Shown here: positions 1-9,262 of the stretch, in pieces | Layout of the letters: each line of letters opens with the position of its first letter | Numbering within the stretch: the first letter of the stretch is position 1 | Origin: Maribacter thermophilus | GTDB lineage: Bacteria; Bacteroidota; Bacteroidia; Flavobacteriales; Flavobacteriaceae | Length of the DNA stretch: 64,000 bases | Assembly: GCF_001020565.1 (NCBI RefSeq) | Contig: NZ_LDAS01000001.1 | Span: forward strand, 1,030,402 to 1,094,401 | Direction: 5' to 3' | The notes under the pieces: generated by a model | Seen by the model: only the letters and a program-made list of their open reading frames with translations | Databases searched by the model: none | What the model was told of the DNA's origin: nothing | Translations under genes and position numbers: made by a program

Positions 1-558
1 GTTTCTATCGTAATCAAAAGCCGGCGCCAAAAAAGCCACGGTGGCAGGTTTATCATTTTTACCAACATTAAAGATGGTTCTTTGATCATGTAGATTAAAA
101 CAAAAATTTGGTCTAAAATCCTTAAATGTCTTTCTGAGAACCAAACTTTCTTTTTGAGTTCGTTTTTGGGCATCCCTATTTAAATCTACCCCATTCGCAT
201 TAAACCTAGTATAGGCCTGTGCTCCATCAGGATTTAAAATAGGTATAATCTGTAAGGTACATTCGTTCAAAATGGTCTTGGCCTCATCAGAACCCATTCG
301 AAAGAAATTAAGCAAATCCAAAACTGCTTTTGTAGTGGTAGATTCGTTGCCGTGCATTTGTGACCACATAAATATTTTCTTTTTACCACTACCAACAGTC
401 AATCCATAAATGGGCAAGCCATTTTCAGATGAACCTATAGTCTGTAAACCAAAAGAATTATCCAATTCATTTAAAAAATCATTTATGTGCGAATTGGTCA
501 CATAACGCCCAACTACATCTTGGACTTTTACCTGCGAATATTGTGAGTGATCTAACAT
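1..558 (-). CDS. M14 family zinc carboxypeptidase, N-terminal part (runs off the window)
   Basis: Only the first 186 codons are inside the window; the gene continues past base 1. The protein starts MLDHSQYSQVKV and has no signal peptide, so it is probably cytoplasmic. M14 peptidases remove C-terminal residues with one zinc ion. The zinc motif HxxE is seen as QMHGNE (H69, E72) and the third ligand fits H157 in FNLHDQR. The stretch NPDGAQAYTRFNANGVDLNRD (residues 109-129) is the substrate-pocket segment typical of the family. A TATTTTTG promoter element lies about 20 bases upstream and the gene is divergent from an XRE regulator. The family call is firm; the substrate is unknown. Confidence 0.88.
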   Translation of the reverse strand, partial: MLDHSQYSQVKVQDVVGRYVTNSHINDFLNELDNSFGLQTIGSSENGLPIYGLTVGSGKKKIFMWSQMHGNESTTTKAVLDLLNFFRMGSDEAKTILNECTLQIIPILNPDGAQAYTRFNANGVDLNRDAQKRTQKESLVLRKTFKDFRPNFCFNLHDQRTIFNVGKNDKPATVAFLAPAFDYDRN

Positions 559-577
559 TGTTAATTTATAAGAACCG

Positions 578-585
578 CAAAAATA
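578..585 (-). promoter_or_regulatory. Bacteroidota -7 promoter element for the M14 peptidase
   Basis: Read on the minus strand this is TATTTTTG, a full match to the TAnnTTTG -7 consensus of Bacteroidota sigma factors. It sits 19 bases upstream of the ATG, which predicts a leader of only about a dozen bases. A TTG (complement of 602-604) lies 16 bases further upstream and could serve as the -33 element. Confidence 0.55.
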
Positions 586-598
586 CTATGTTATAATG

Positions 599-610
599 TT
601 ACAATTGTAA
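599..610. repeat. Palindrome TTACAATTGTAA, candidate operator copy 1
   Basis: This is a perfect 12-base palindrome. It covers the place where the -33 element of the M14 promoter should lie. A near-identical copy starts exactly 52 bases downstream, about five helical turns away. An adjacent gene encodes an XRE-type DNA-binding protein, so a regulatory role is plausible, but the DNA is very AT-rich and chance is not excluded. Confidence 0.4.
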
Positions 611-650
611 ACAATTGAGTTAAATTAGGTCTACGATGTTATACAATAAT

Positions 651-662
651 TTACAATTATAA
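651..662. repeat. Imperfect palindrome TTACAATTATAA, candidate operator copy 2
   Basis: It matches copy 1 at 11 of 12 positions (G to A at position 9). The start-to-start spacing of 52 bases would put both sites on the same face of the helix. It lies between the divergent M14 and XRE promoters. Confidence 0.35.
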
Positions 663-754
663 ATATTACATAGTTAAATAATTTATAATCAACATTTTAA
701 AACTAATTATTTAAAATATTGATTTAATATAATGATTAGTTATAAACTCTTTTT

Positions 755-787
755 TTTGAATTATTGACATATGTTTGTTTAACTTTG
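755..787 (+). promoter_or_regulatory. Promoter of the XRE regulator (TTTG-N21-TAACTTTG)
   Basis: TTTG at 755-758 and TAACTTTG at 780-787 fit the Bacteroidota -33/-7 pattern with a 21-base spacer. The expected transcription start falls at or just before the ATG at 794, so the mRNA is predicted to be leaderless or nearly so. This also argues against the upstream TTG at 764 as translation start, since it would lie inside the promoter. Confidence 0.6.
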
Positions 788-793
788 TATACG

Positions 794-1159
794 ATGGTAG
801 AACTGGAAAACATTGTTAAACGGATAGAACGGATACTCGATTATTATGAGCTGTCCGCATCGTCATTTGCTGATAAAATAGATGTTCCCCGCTCAAGTAT
901 CTCCCACTTACTTAAAGGCAGAAATAAACCTAGTTTAGAATTTGTCATGAAGGTGGTCGAAGCTTTTTCGGAAGTAAATCTATATTGGTTATTGTACGGA
1001 AAAGGAACATTTCCCTACAAGGAAACTACCCTACCCGACCAAAAGAAACCATCCATTGAAACAAAAATTAAAAAGACAACCCATAACAAACATTCTCAAA
1101 AAGTCATCGTATTGTACAGTGACGGCACTTTTGAAGAATACCACCAAAATCCCTCTTGA
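794..1159 (+). CDS. XRE-family helix-turn-helix transcriptional regulator
   Basis: Small DNA-binding protein of 121 aa. Residues 5-65 form an XRE/Cro-type helix-turn-helix; the recognition part reads FADKIDVPRSSISHLLKGR, followed by PSLEFVMKVVEAF and NLYWLLYGKG, the usual end of this domain in flavobacteria. The tail (VIVLYSDGTFEEYHQNP) is a short conserved-looking extension of unknown role. The ATG at 794 was chosen because the alternative TTG at 764 overlaps the promoter. The target is unknown; the palindromes at 599 and 651 are candidates, which would make it a regulator of itself and of the divergent M14 peptidase. Confidence 0.85.
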   Translation: MVELENIVKRIERILDYYELSASSFADKIDVPRSSISHLLKGRNKPSLEFVMKVVEAFSEVNLYWLLYGKGTFPYKETTLPDQKKPSIETKIKKTTHNKHSQKVIVLYSDGTFEEYHQNPS

Positions 1160-1222
1160 CATTTCAACTTAATTTGGTTTCTTTTTTTTAAAGATCACCT
1201 CTTTTTTGATTAATTTGCAATC

Positions 1223-1600
1223 ATGTTTAAAAGGATAGTTTTTACCGGTTTTTTATTATCCCTGCTAATCTCTTGTTACGAACCAGAGAGAAACTGTAGC
1301 GATTACAGAACAGGAGAGTTTATTTTTAAATACAAGATTGACGACACCGAAAAAACGGCAAAGTTCATTAGAGGTGAAGAATATAGTGTAGACTATTTCG
1401 ATGGTCAAATAGACAGCTCTACCGTTAGATGGATCAACGATTGTGAGTTTGTACTACAAGATTTAAAAAGTAAAGTAGGCATCCACTACAAAATAATTAG
1501 CACTACGGACAGCTCTTATACTTTTGAATATAAAACCGCGATAAAAGACCCCAATCGTCCGCAAATAGTAAAAACAGGAACCGCTTATAAAGCTGAATAA
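1223..1600 (+). CDS. Small predicted lipoprotein, function unknown
   Basis: A 125-aa protein with a short hydrophobic signal (residues 1-17) ending in LLISC, a lipobox with the acylated cysteine at residue 18. The mature part begins YEPERNCSDYRTGEFIF and is rich in beta-prone and charged residues, with further cysteines at residues 25 and about 75 that could form a disulfide. It is probably anchored in a periplasmic or outer membrane leaflet. From memory, proteins of this type in flavobacteria are sometimes labelled DNA topoisomerase IV because they lie near parC; nothing in this sequence supports a topoisomerase function. Confidence 0.75.
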   Translation: MFKRIVFTGFLLSLLISCYEPERNCSDYRTGEFIFKYKIDDTEKTAKFIRGEEYSVDYFDGQIDSSTVRWINDCEFVLQDLKSKVGIHYKIISTTDSSYTFEYKTAIKDPNRPQIVKTGTAYKAE

Positions 1601-1903
1601 CCTATTTGTAACATCTTTTAAAACCACACTTCATAGATTTCAAGGTTTACAAGCGCCCTAGCGTCAAGACCGTCCATTAGACCAAAAATATCATCAATTT
1701 AAATTTTCCTTCGAATCTTTTTGCGAGGTACTCTTTGCACTATTCTTAATTAACACCTTGCGATGGAATGAAAATTCTTGAATTTTAATAGAATTTATAC
1801 ACATGCCATAGTTTGCGGTCTTTTTTAACTACAATAAATTCTTATCTTCAAAAGAAAACAAACAAACCTCTAAAATCATAATAAATAACAACTACACATT
1901 AAA
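1601..1903. other. 303-base intergenic gap without a recognisable gene
   Basis: No ORF, RNA gene, strong hairpin or repeat was found. It is AT-rich and presumably holds the promoter of the downstream oxidoreductase. TTTGCGG near 1815 and TATCTTC near 1842 might form a weak -33/-7 pair, but neither is a good match. Confidence 0.4.
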
Positions 1904-3370
1904 ATGAAAAATCACAAAAAAAACCAGAAAACGATTAGCCGTAGGTCTTTTGTAAAGAAAGGGGCTATTGCATCGTCCATTTTTATTGTACCAAGACACG
2001 TGTTGGGCGGTCAAGGCTTCGTTTCCCCCAGCGATCGCTTACATATAGCAGCAATAGGTGCGGGAGGCAAAGGTTTTAGCGACATTACCAATGCCTCTGT
2101 AAATGGAAGGGAGCGCGTCGTAGCTCTCTGTGATGTAGATTTTTCTGGGTCTGCCTCTAAAGCTGTTGAAGCTTTCCCTAAAGCAAAACTCTTCGATGAT
2201 TTCAGGGTAATGCTGGACAAGAAAAAGAACATTGATGCCGTTACCATTTCTACCCCAGACCACGTACATGGCCCTGCAGCCAAATATGCCATGGAAAGAG
2301 GCATTCATGTTTATGTGCAAAAACCAATGACCCATAACATTCGTGAAGCCAGAAAACTAACAGAAATGGCCAGAACCCATAAGATCGTAAGTCAAATGGG
2401 AAATCAAGGAGGCTCTAACCCTCTTTTAGGAATGGTTCAAAAATGGATCGATGAAGATGCCATAGGCCCTATTTCGAAAGTACAAATTTGGACCAACAGA
2501 CCTGTTTGGCCCCAAGGTATTCAAATGCCAAAACCCGATGATAGCCTAAAACCCAAGGACTTTAATTGGGATTTATGGCTAGGGCCGGCCACGGACAGAC
2601 CTTACACACCTAATTTACATCCATTTAACTGGAGGGGCTGGTGGGACTTTGGAACCGGCGCCCTAGGGGATGTAGGATGCCATTTAGTGGACATCCCTTT
2701 TAGAACATTGAACTTAAAGTATCCTACCGCTGCAGAATGTAGTGTCGGATCTGTTTATACAAAAATGTGGACCCCAGATTATTACCCGGAAGGCTGTCCT
2801 CCCTCCTCTTTTATTACCTTAAAATTTGATGAGACCGAAAAATCCAAATCGCCCATCGAAATGACCTGGAGTGACGGAGGCATAAGACCGGCCCACCCAG
2901 ACATAATTCCGGCAAATGATGACATTGGCGGAAAAAATAGCGCTAACGGTGTTTTGATCATTGGGGAAAAAGGCATTATCTCTACCAATATAAACGACAG
3001 CTCTCCATTGATGCCCAAATTATATCTGAATGACGGCACTACTGAATTCGGTCCTGAAATCGAAGAAAACCCAGAGCCTGAATATGGGCACCAACGTAAA
3101 TGGGTAGATGCCTGTAAAGCAGGTTTTGGAAGCGAAGAACATTTAGGACTAACTTCTTCCTTCGATTATGCCGGACCAATGACGGAGACTGTTCTAATGG
3201 GCAACTTGGCAATTAGGAGCTATATGTTGCAAAAGAAAAACGAGCAAGGTCAAATGGATTTCTATGCGCGCAAAAAACTACTATGGGATGGCGAAAACAT
3301 GAGAATCACCAACCTAGAGGAAGCAAATCAATTTGTTGGCCGCGAATATAGAAAGGGGTGGGAAATGTAA
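1904..3370 (+). CDS. Gfo/Idh/MocA family oxidoreductase with TAT signal
   Basis: 488-aa NAD(P)-dependent sugar or cyclitol oxidoreductase. The N-terminus has a twin-arginine motif, SRRSFVKK (residues 13-20), followed by a hydrophobic stretch ending near VLGG, so it is probably exported folded with its cofactor. The Rossmann segment is HIAAIGAGGKG (about residues 47-57). QKPMTHN corresponds to the EKP motif of the family, with Glu replaced by Gln. The C-terminal half contains NWDLWLGPA and NWRGWWDFGTGALGDVGCH, typical of the large Bacteroidota/Planctomycetes exported subfamily. It stands alone, convergent with the next gene 6 bases away. The substrate cannot be read from sequence. Confidence 0.88.
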   Translation: MKNHKKNQKTISRRSFVKKGAIASSIFIVPRHVLGGQGFVSPSDRLHIAAIGAGGKGFSDITNASVNGRERVVALCDVDFSGSASKAVEAFPKAKLFDDFRVMLDKKKNIDAVTISTPDHVHGPAAKYAMERGIHVYVQKPMTHNIREARKLTEMARTHKIVSQMGNQGGSNPLLGMVQKWIDEDAIGPISKVQIWTNRPVWPQGIQMPKPDDSLKPKDFNWDLWLGPATDRPYTPNLHPFNWRGWWDFGTGALGDVGCHLVDIPFRTLNLKYPTAAECSVGSVYTKMWTPDYYPEGCPPSSFITLKFDETEKSKSPIEMTWSDGGIRPAHPDIIPANDDIGGKNSANGVLIIGEKGIISTNINDSSPLMPKLYLNDGTTEFGPEIEENPEPEYGHQRKWVDACKAGFGSEEHLGLTSSFDYAGPMTETVLMGNLAIRSYMLQKKNEQGQMDFYARKKLLWDGENMRITNLEEANQFVGREYRKGWEM

Positions 3371-3376
3371 TTTGGA

Positions 3377-4333
3377 TTAATTTGGCCTGTTAAAGGCCAC
3401 CTCCGGGTTGGCGCTCTTTTGTTTTTCAAACAACCGTTGTTGTTGTTTTACGGTCATTGTGCTACCATCATGACTCCATCCCGGAGGTCCAAAAATATAC
3501 ATCAGTTTGTGAGAAAGCTTATCTACTTTCTTTACATCTGCCCAAATGTCCTTGAATTCGTGGGTTAAAATAACAATTGGGTTGTACGACTCAGGTGCGT
3601 GAATAACCCCAAATTTAACCTCTACATCGTCATCCAGCTCTTTCCAGGTGCCAAACATTTTGTCGAAAATATTTAAAAATCCACCATGGTTTTTGTCTAA
3701 ATATTCGACATTCTGCGCATGGTGCACCTGATGCATGGTATGTGTATTGAATATTTTTTCTATCCACCCCATTTTTGGTACATATTGACTGTGTAATTGA
3801 AATTGCCAAAAAGACTCGATAGCCAAACAGAATATGACCACTTCTACAGGAAATCCGATAGCGGGCATCCACATATAAAAGAATGGTTTGTACAATAAGG
3901 TAAACCATCCATTTCTAATGGCGGTACCTAAATTAAAATGATCTGAAGAATGGTGGACTATATGCGCCGCCCACAATATTCGAATCTCATGGTTGGCCCT
4001 ATGAAACCAATAGTAGGTAAAATCATCGGCCAATTGGCACAATAAAAATATATACCATTCATAACCAAAAGATTTATATCCCATTATATTGGTTCTTACA
4101 CCATCTACCAGCGGATTAAACAAATCATATGTAAAATTAAACACTACGATAAGAACCGTAACTTTGATCAGTGGCCCTAGAATGGCAGATCCAATCCCCA
4201 TAACCCCACTGGCCAAAAAATCTTTCCATACATAAAGATCTTCGTCACCATGTGTATGGCTATAAGTAATTTCTAACAAAATAAAAGCTATGAAGCAGGG
4301 AATACCGTAAATAAAAGGGTTTGTTAAATCCAT
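3377..4333 (-). CDS. Sterol desaturase / fatty acid hydroxylase superfamily membrane protein
   Basis: 318-aa integral membrane protein with several hydrophobic segments in the first 150 residues. The histidine clusters that bind the di-iron centre are present: HRANH, then HIVHHSS, and HTMHQVHH further on. These enzymes hydroxylate or desaturate lipids using oxygen. The C-terminal part (FGVIHAPESYNPIVILTHEFKDIW) is typical of the bacterial branch. The gene is separated from parC by 239 bases and seems to be a single transcription unit. The substrate is unknown; a lipid, hopanoid or carotenoid-like compound is plausible. Confidence 0.85.
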   Translation of the reverse strand: MDLTNPFIYGIPCFIAFILLEITYSHTHGDEDLYVWKDFLASGVMGIGSAILGPLIKVTVLIVVFNFTYDLFNPLVDGVRTNIMGYKSFGYEWYIFLLCQLADDFTYYWFHRANHEIRILWAAHIVHHSSDHFNLGTAIRNGWFTLLYKPFFYMWMPAIGFPVEVVIFCLAIESFWQFQLHSQYVPKMGWIEKIFNTHTMHQVHHAQNVEYLDKNHGGFLNIFDKMFGTWKELDDDVEVKFGVIHAPESYNPIVILTHEFKDIWADVKKVDKLSHKLMYIFGPPGWSHDGSTMTVKQQQRLFEKQKSANPEVAFNRPN

Positions 4334-4572
4334 TTAAAAAATTAAATTTCGATAAAGATAGTTATAAAAGATTCCAATGTAAGATTTCTATGATAATTAG
4401 TCTTTATAGAATTATAAGCCCTGTAAAGCTATAGATTTATTCATTTCTTCAAAAAGATATTCTACCAATCAGAACAACACCCCTTTGAAACCAAAGAATT
4501 CATCTATGGATCATATTTATGCAACCTTCTTTTTTGAGTTCCATATTTTTTTCTTTTCAAAAACGACAAACC

Positions 4573-7257
4573 TTAAAATAGCGTAATTTGACCCTCGTCA
4601 TCATCTTCTTCGTCCCCATTTATTTTTTGGGGAGTATCTGACATATTTGTTTTATTTTCTGTATCGGAAATATTTTCCTCATCAACCACTTCTATATTTT
4701 CTGTTTGCTCTGGAGCCTCTTCTTCGTAGGGCAAGGGATCCAATAAGTTGATGTTTTTAACCTTTTCGGCAATCAACTGATTACCTAAAGCTTTAATTCC
4801 CTTAATCGCTATAAAATCTTCAATTTCAACATTTAAATTGTCTTTTGCTTGTTTACCTCTTGGTTTTGGAAATTCAATTTCGACCACTGGTCTCCAGTCG
4901 GTAGAAATAATTTCTAAATACGACTTAGGATGTTCAGATATGAACAGTTCTTCCTTGTTCTCGTTTTCCACCAAAAAGCGCTTAACGTAATAACGTTCTT
5001 TTTCCCCTTCCCAATAAATGGCTGAAATAGGCTTTTTAGGATTCCATTTCTCTAAAACGATCATATCTTCATCAAAATGTGTAGTTAAGTCGGGTGAAAT
5101 GGTTTTTACAAGACCTTTTTGCGTGATCACCAATAAAAGGTCCTCCCCTTTAAACTCTCCGATGAGTTCACCTCTACCATCAACGTTTAATCTACGAACC
5201 ACGTCGTCGAACCAGATTTTTCTTGGCTTTAAGGTAGATACGCCTTTTTCTTTTAGATCAATACGTTTTACCGAGTATTTTGTGACTATGTTACCTTTGG
5301 ATCCTCGTCCTTTGATAAGCACATCGGCGAAATCTACATCCCATTTTAATTTTTTTATACTACCTACCTGTCTAAGGTTCACGGTCACCACCTCTGCCTC
5401 TCCATTAGGGTTTGCGGAAAAATACAATACCTGAGAATTGGGTGCTCCTGCCGTTAAATCATAGGGTTTGTCCCTAGTGACCGAGGTTACGTTAAAACGT
5501 TTTATATAAGTAGGGCCTCCTTTTCCGCTTTTGTAGATAAGGTTGTAGGTGGTTCTTTTGTCCTTTTTCTTAAAAACCGCTACATGAATAATGTTTTTAC
5601 CTATGAAAGTCTTGGCATCTACCTTTGTCACCTGCATTTTACCGTCTTTGGTAAAAACTATAATATCGTCTATATCGCTACAATCGGTAACATATTCATC
5701 TCTTCTAAGCGAAGTACCTACAAAACCTTCTTCCCTATTTACATAAAGCTTGGTATTTCTTATAACAACTTTGGTAGCTTCGATATCATCAAATACACGT
5801 ATTTCCGATTTTCTCTCCCTACCTTTTCCGTACTTTTCCTTTAGGTTTTTAAAATAGTCGATGGCAAAATCGACCAAATGCTCCAAATGATGCTTTACCT
5901 CTGCGATCTTTTCCTCAAGTGCATCTAGATGCTGTTGTGCTTTATCAAGGTCGAATTTAGAGATTCTCTTAATCCTTATCTCCGTAAGCTTAACGATGTC
6001 TTCGTTTGTAACAGCTCTTCTTAAATGTTTCGTATGTGGCTTTAAACCTTTATCTATAGCGGATATTACACCGTCCCATGTCTCTTCTTCCTCAATATCA
6101 CGATAAATTCTATTCTCTATAAAAATACGCTCCAGAGATGCGGAATGCCATTGCTCCTCCAACTCCCCCAATTGTATCTCCAACTCTTGTTTCAGCAAAT
6201 CTACCGTGGCATCAGTAGAACGCTGTAGCATCTCGGTAACACCTATAAACAAGGGCTTGTTATCTTCAATAATACAACCTAGAGGTGATATGGAAGATTC
6301 ACAAGCCGTAAAGGCATACAGGGCGTCAATGGTTTTGTCTGGGGAAATTCCGGACGGTAAATGCACCAAAATTTCAACTTCGGCTGCCGTATTATCTTCT
6401 ATTTTCTTTATCTTGATCTTTCCTTTGTCGTTCGCTTTAAGAATAGAATCTATTAAAGAAGAAGTGTTAGTACCGTATGGTATCTCATTGATTACCAGTG
6501 TGTTTTTGTCTAGTTGAGATATTTTAGCTCTTACCCTTACCTTTCCTCCTCTTAAACCATCGTTGTAATTGCTGATATCTATGATACCGGCAGTAGGAAA
6601 ATCTGGATACAATTTAAATCTTTGCCCTTTTAAGTGCTTAATGGAGGCATCTATAAGTTCACAAAAATTGTGAGGGAGAATTTTCGTGGAAAGCCCCACG
6701 GCTATACCTTCGGCTCCTTGCGCCAAAAGCAACGGGAATTTAACGGGCAGGTTCACCGGTTCTTTTTTACGCCCGTCATAAGACATCTGCCATTCGGTAA
6801 TCTTAGGACTAAAAACTACCTCTAACGCAAATTTAGAAAGCCTGGCCTCAATATATCTTGATGCTGCGGCCCTGTCCCCTGTCAATATATTACCCCAGTT
6901 ACCTTGGGTATCTATCAATAAATCTTTTTGGCCTATCTGCACCATTGCGTCCGCTATACTTGCATCACCATGGGGATGGTATTGCATAGTGTGCCCGACT
7001 ACATTCGCAACTTTGTTATAACGGCCGTCGTCCAGCTCTTTTAAAGCATGCATTATTCTGCGCTGTACAGGTTTAAAGCCATCTTCTATGGCCGGTACTG
7101 CGCGCTCTAAGATTACATAGGAAGCATAGTCAAGAAACCAATCTTTATACATACCCGTAACCCTGGTCAAAGCTTCGGACTTATCTTCGTTGGTTGGTTG
7201 TTGACCAGCAGATGGATTTTCGTTCTGTTCGTCGTTCAACTCTTCATTTTCTTCCAT
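4573..7257 (-). CDS. parC: DNA topoisomerase IV subunit A
   Basis: 894-aa type IIA topoisomerase subunit that cuts and rejoins DNA to decatenate chromosomes. The catalytic tyrosine is Y135 in AASRYIEARL, and the winged-helix region contains YHPHGDAS. The C-terminal half holds the beta-pinwheel DNA-wrapping repeats, and the protein ends in an acidic tail (GDEEDDDEGQITLF). parE lies directly upstream, 25 bases away on the same strand, which identifies the pair as topo IV and not gyrase. At the position of E. coli ParC Ser80 there is Ala (A99), while the acidic residue four positions on is kept as D103. Confidence 0.95.
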   Translation of the reverse strand: MEENEELNDEQNENPSAGQQPTNEDKSEALTRVTGMYKDWFLDYASYVILERAVPAIEDGFKPVQRRIMHALKELDDGRYNKVANVVGHTMQYHPHGDASIADAMVQIGQKDLLIDTQGNWGNILTGDRAAASRYIEARLSKFALEVVFSPKITEWQMSYDGRKKEPVNLPVKFPLLLAQGAEGIAVGLSTKILPHNFCELIDASIKHLKGQRFKLYPDFPTAGIIDISNYNDGLRGGKVRVRAKISQLDKNTLVINEIPYGTNTSSLIDSILKANDKGKIKIKKIEDNTAAEVEILVHLPSGISPDKTIDALYAFTACESSISPLGCIIEDNKPLFIGVTEMLQRSTDATVDLLKQELEIQLGELEEQWHSASLERIFIENRIYRDIEEEETWDGVISAIDKGLKPHTKHLRRAVTNEDIVKLTEIRIKRISKFDLDKAQQHLDALEEKIAEVKHHLEHLVDFAIDYFKNLKEKYGKGRERKSEIRVFDDIEATKVVIRNTKLYVNREEGFVGTSLRRDEYVTDCSDIDDIIVFTKDGKMQVTKVDAKTFIGKNIIHVAVFKKKDKRTTYNLIYKSGKGGPTYIKRFNVTSVTRDKPYDLTAGAPNSQVLYFSANPNGEAEVVTVNLRQVGSIKKLKWDVDFADVLIKGRGSKGNIVTKYSVKRIDLKEKGVSTLKPRKIWFDDVVRRLNVDGRGELIGEFKGEDLLLVITQKGLVKTISPDLTTHFDEDMIVLEKWNPKKPISAIYWEGEKERYYVKRFLVENENKEELFISEHPKSYLEIISTDWRPVVEIEFPKPRGKQAKDNLNVEIEDFIAIKGIKALGNQLIAEKVKNINLLDPLPYEEEAPEQTENIEVVDEENISDTENKTNMSDTPQKINGDEEDDDEGQITLF

Positions 7258-7282
7258 TCAGAAACAATCTTATTTACTTGAT

Positions 7283-9145
7283 TTATATTTGGTTTTCCTC
7301 TATTAGGTCAATTTCTACTTTAAGGTTTTCTATGATAAACTCTTGACGATCGGGTGTATTTTTACCCATGTAAAAACTTAGTAGCTCTTCTATGGACATC
7401 GCCTTGTCCAGCATTACGGGCTCTAACCTTATATCGTCCCCAATAAAATACTTGAACTCGTCCGGAGATATTTCGCCCAACCCCTTAAATCTAGTAATTT
7501 CTGGTTTTCCTGATAGTTTTTTTATTGCCATTTGTCTTTCCTCGTCGCTGTAGCAATAAATAGTTTCTTTTTTGTTTCGCACCCTAAACAAAGGAGTCTG
7601 GAGAATATACAAGTGATTCTCTTTTATCAATTCTGGAAAAAACTGCAGAAAAAAGGTAATCAACAACAAACGAATATGCATACCGTCGACATCTGCATCG
7701 GTAGCGATTACGATATTGTTATACCTTAGGTCTTCCATGGACTCTTCAATATTAAGTGCTGCCTGCAAAAGATTGAACTCCTCATTCTCGTATACGATCT
7801 TCTTTGACATACCGTAAGAGTTCAATGGCTTACCCCTAAGACTAAAAACAGCTTGCGTATTTACATCCCTTGATTTTGTAATAGATCCCGACGCAGAATC
7901 CCCCTCTGTTATAAATAGGGTACTGTCTAACCTATTATCTTTTTTCATATCGCCCAGATGAACCCTGCAATCGCGCAACTTCTTGTTGTGAAGACTTGCT
8001 TTCTTTGCTCGGTCTCTTGCCAGTTTACGAATACCCGACAGTTCTTTTCGCTCTTTTTCCGCCATAATAATCTTGCGCTGAAGCTTATCGGCGGTTTCGG
8101 GATTCTTATGTAAGTAGTTGTCCAGGTACTTACCTACAAAATCATTAACGTAGGTTCTGACCGTGGGAAAATCTCCTCCCATATCGGTTGAACCTAATTT
8201 TGTTTTGGTCTGGCTTTCGAATACGGGCTCCATTACCTTGATGGAAATGGCACATATAATAGACTTTCTAATATCGGAAGCGTCATAGTTTTTACCGTAA
8301 AAATCACGAACGGTCTTTACGATCGCTTCTCTAAATGCCGCTTGGTGGGTTCCTCCTTGTGTTGTATGCTGGCCATTCACAAAAGAATGGTATTCTTCGC
8401 TATACTGAGTTTTACTATGTGTGATGGCAACTTCAATATCCTCTCCCTTCAGATGTATAACAGGATAGAGCATATCTTCCACATTGTTATTGTCTTCCAA
8501 CAAATCCTTTAATCCGTTTTCCGAATGAAATTTTTCACCGTTGAAAACAATGGTAAGCCCAGGATTCAAGTAAACGTAATTCTTGAGCATGCGTTCCACA
8601 TACTCATTACGGTATTTGTAGTTTTTAAAAATACTTTCGTCCGGTATAAAAGTTACCTTGGTTCCTTTTCTTTTTGAGGTCTCTACGGGTCCCTCTTCCT
8701 TTTCAAGATTACCAAAACTAAACTGAGCCGTTTTTATTTGGTTGTCTCTTGAAGATTGTACTTCAAAAAAGCTAGAAAGGGCGTTCACCGCTTTTGTACC
8801 TACTCCATTTAAACCTACGGACTTTTTAAACGCACGACTATCGTACTTACCTCCGGTATTCATTTTAGAGACCACGTCCACAACTTTACCAAGTGGAATT
8901 CCCCGACCATAGTCGCGTACTTTTACGACTTTGTCCTTTATACTGATTTCAATGGTCTTGCCGGCCCCCATTACAAACTCATCGATACAGTTATCGATGA
9001 CTTCCTTCAAAAGAATGTAGATTCCATCATCTGCGGACGACCCGTCACCTAACTTACCAATATACATACCCGGACGCAATCGGATATGTTCTTTCCAATC
9101 AAGCGAGCGTATGTTATCTTCTGTATACTGAGATTCTTGGGACAT
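7283..9145 (-). CDS. parE: DNA topoisomerase IV subunit B
   Basis: 620-aa ATPase subunit of topoisomerase IV. GHKL ATP-binding motifs are seen as [19 protein letters not shown] and [15 protein letters not shown] (residues about 46-125). The TOPRIM domain has TEGDSASGS and the metal-binding DADVDGMHI, with [12 protein letters not shown] between them. Length is normal for Bacteroidota ParE, with no long insertion. It is followed by parC 25 bases downstream, so the two are probably cotranscribed. Confidence 0.95.
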   Translation of the reverse strand: MSQESQYTEDNIRSLDWKEHIRLRPGMYIGKLGDGSSADDGIYILLKEVIDNCIDEFVMGAGKTIEISIKDKVVKVRDYGRGIPLGKVVDVVSKMNTGGKYDSRAFKKSVGLNGVGTKAVNALSSFFEVQSSRDNQIKTAQFSFGNLEKEEGPVETSKRKGTKVTFIPDESIFKNYKYRNEYVERMLKNYVYLNPGLTIVFNGEKFHSENGLKDLLEDNNNVEDMLYPVIHLKGEDIEVAITHSKTQYSEEYHSFVNGQHTTQGGTHQAAFREAIVKTVRDFYGKNYDASDIRKSIICAISIKVMEPVFESQTKTKLGSTDMGGDFPTVRTYVNDFVGKYLDNYLHKNPETADKLQRKIIMAEKERKELSGIRKLARDRAKKASLHNKKLRDCRVHLGDMKKDNRLDSTLFITEGDSASGSITKSRDVNTQAVFSLRGKPLNSYGMSKKIVYENEEFNLLQAALNIEESMEDLRYNNIVIATDADVDGMHIRLLLITFFLQFFPELIKENHLYILQTPLFRVRNKKETIYCYSDEERQMAIKKLSGKPEITRFKGLGEISPDEFKYFIGDDIRLEPVMLDKAMSIEELLSFYMGKNTPDRQEFIIENLKVEIDLIEENQI

Positions 9146-9262
9146 TTAACTAAAATTTATGAAAGTGTTGCTAAAGATAGCACGACTAACATAAAGAAAA
9201 AACCCCTATCACGTAAAGTAATTAACAATAGAATATTATCTATTGTTGATATTTTCTATGGT

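Noticed and set aside
599..790. CAATTG repeats as part of a replication origin or DnaA box cluster
   Set aside because: No TTATCCACA-like DnaA boxes and no dnaA or dnaN gene nearby.
764..793. TTG start adding 10 residues to the XRE regulator
   Set aside because: It lies inside the -33/-7 promoter, before the predicted transcription start.
5018..5434. 138-aa ORF opposite parC
   Set aside because: It is a shadow of parC with no motif, promoter or codon pattern of its own.
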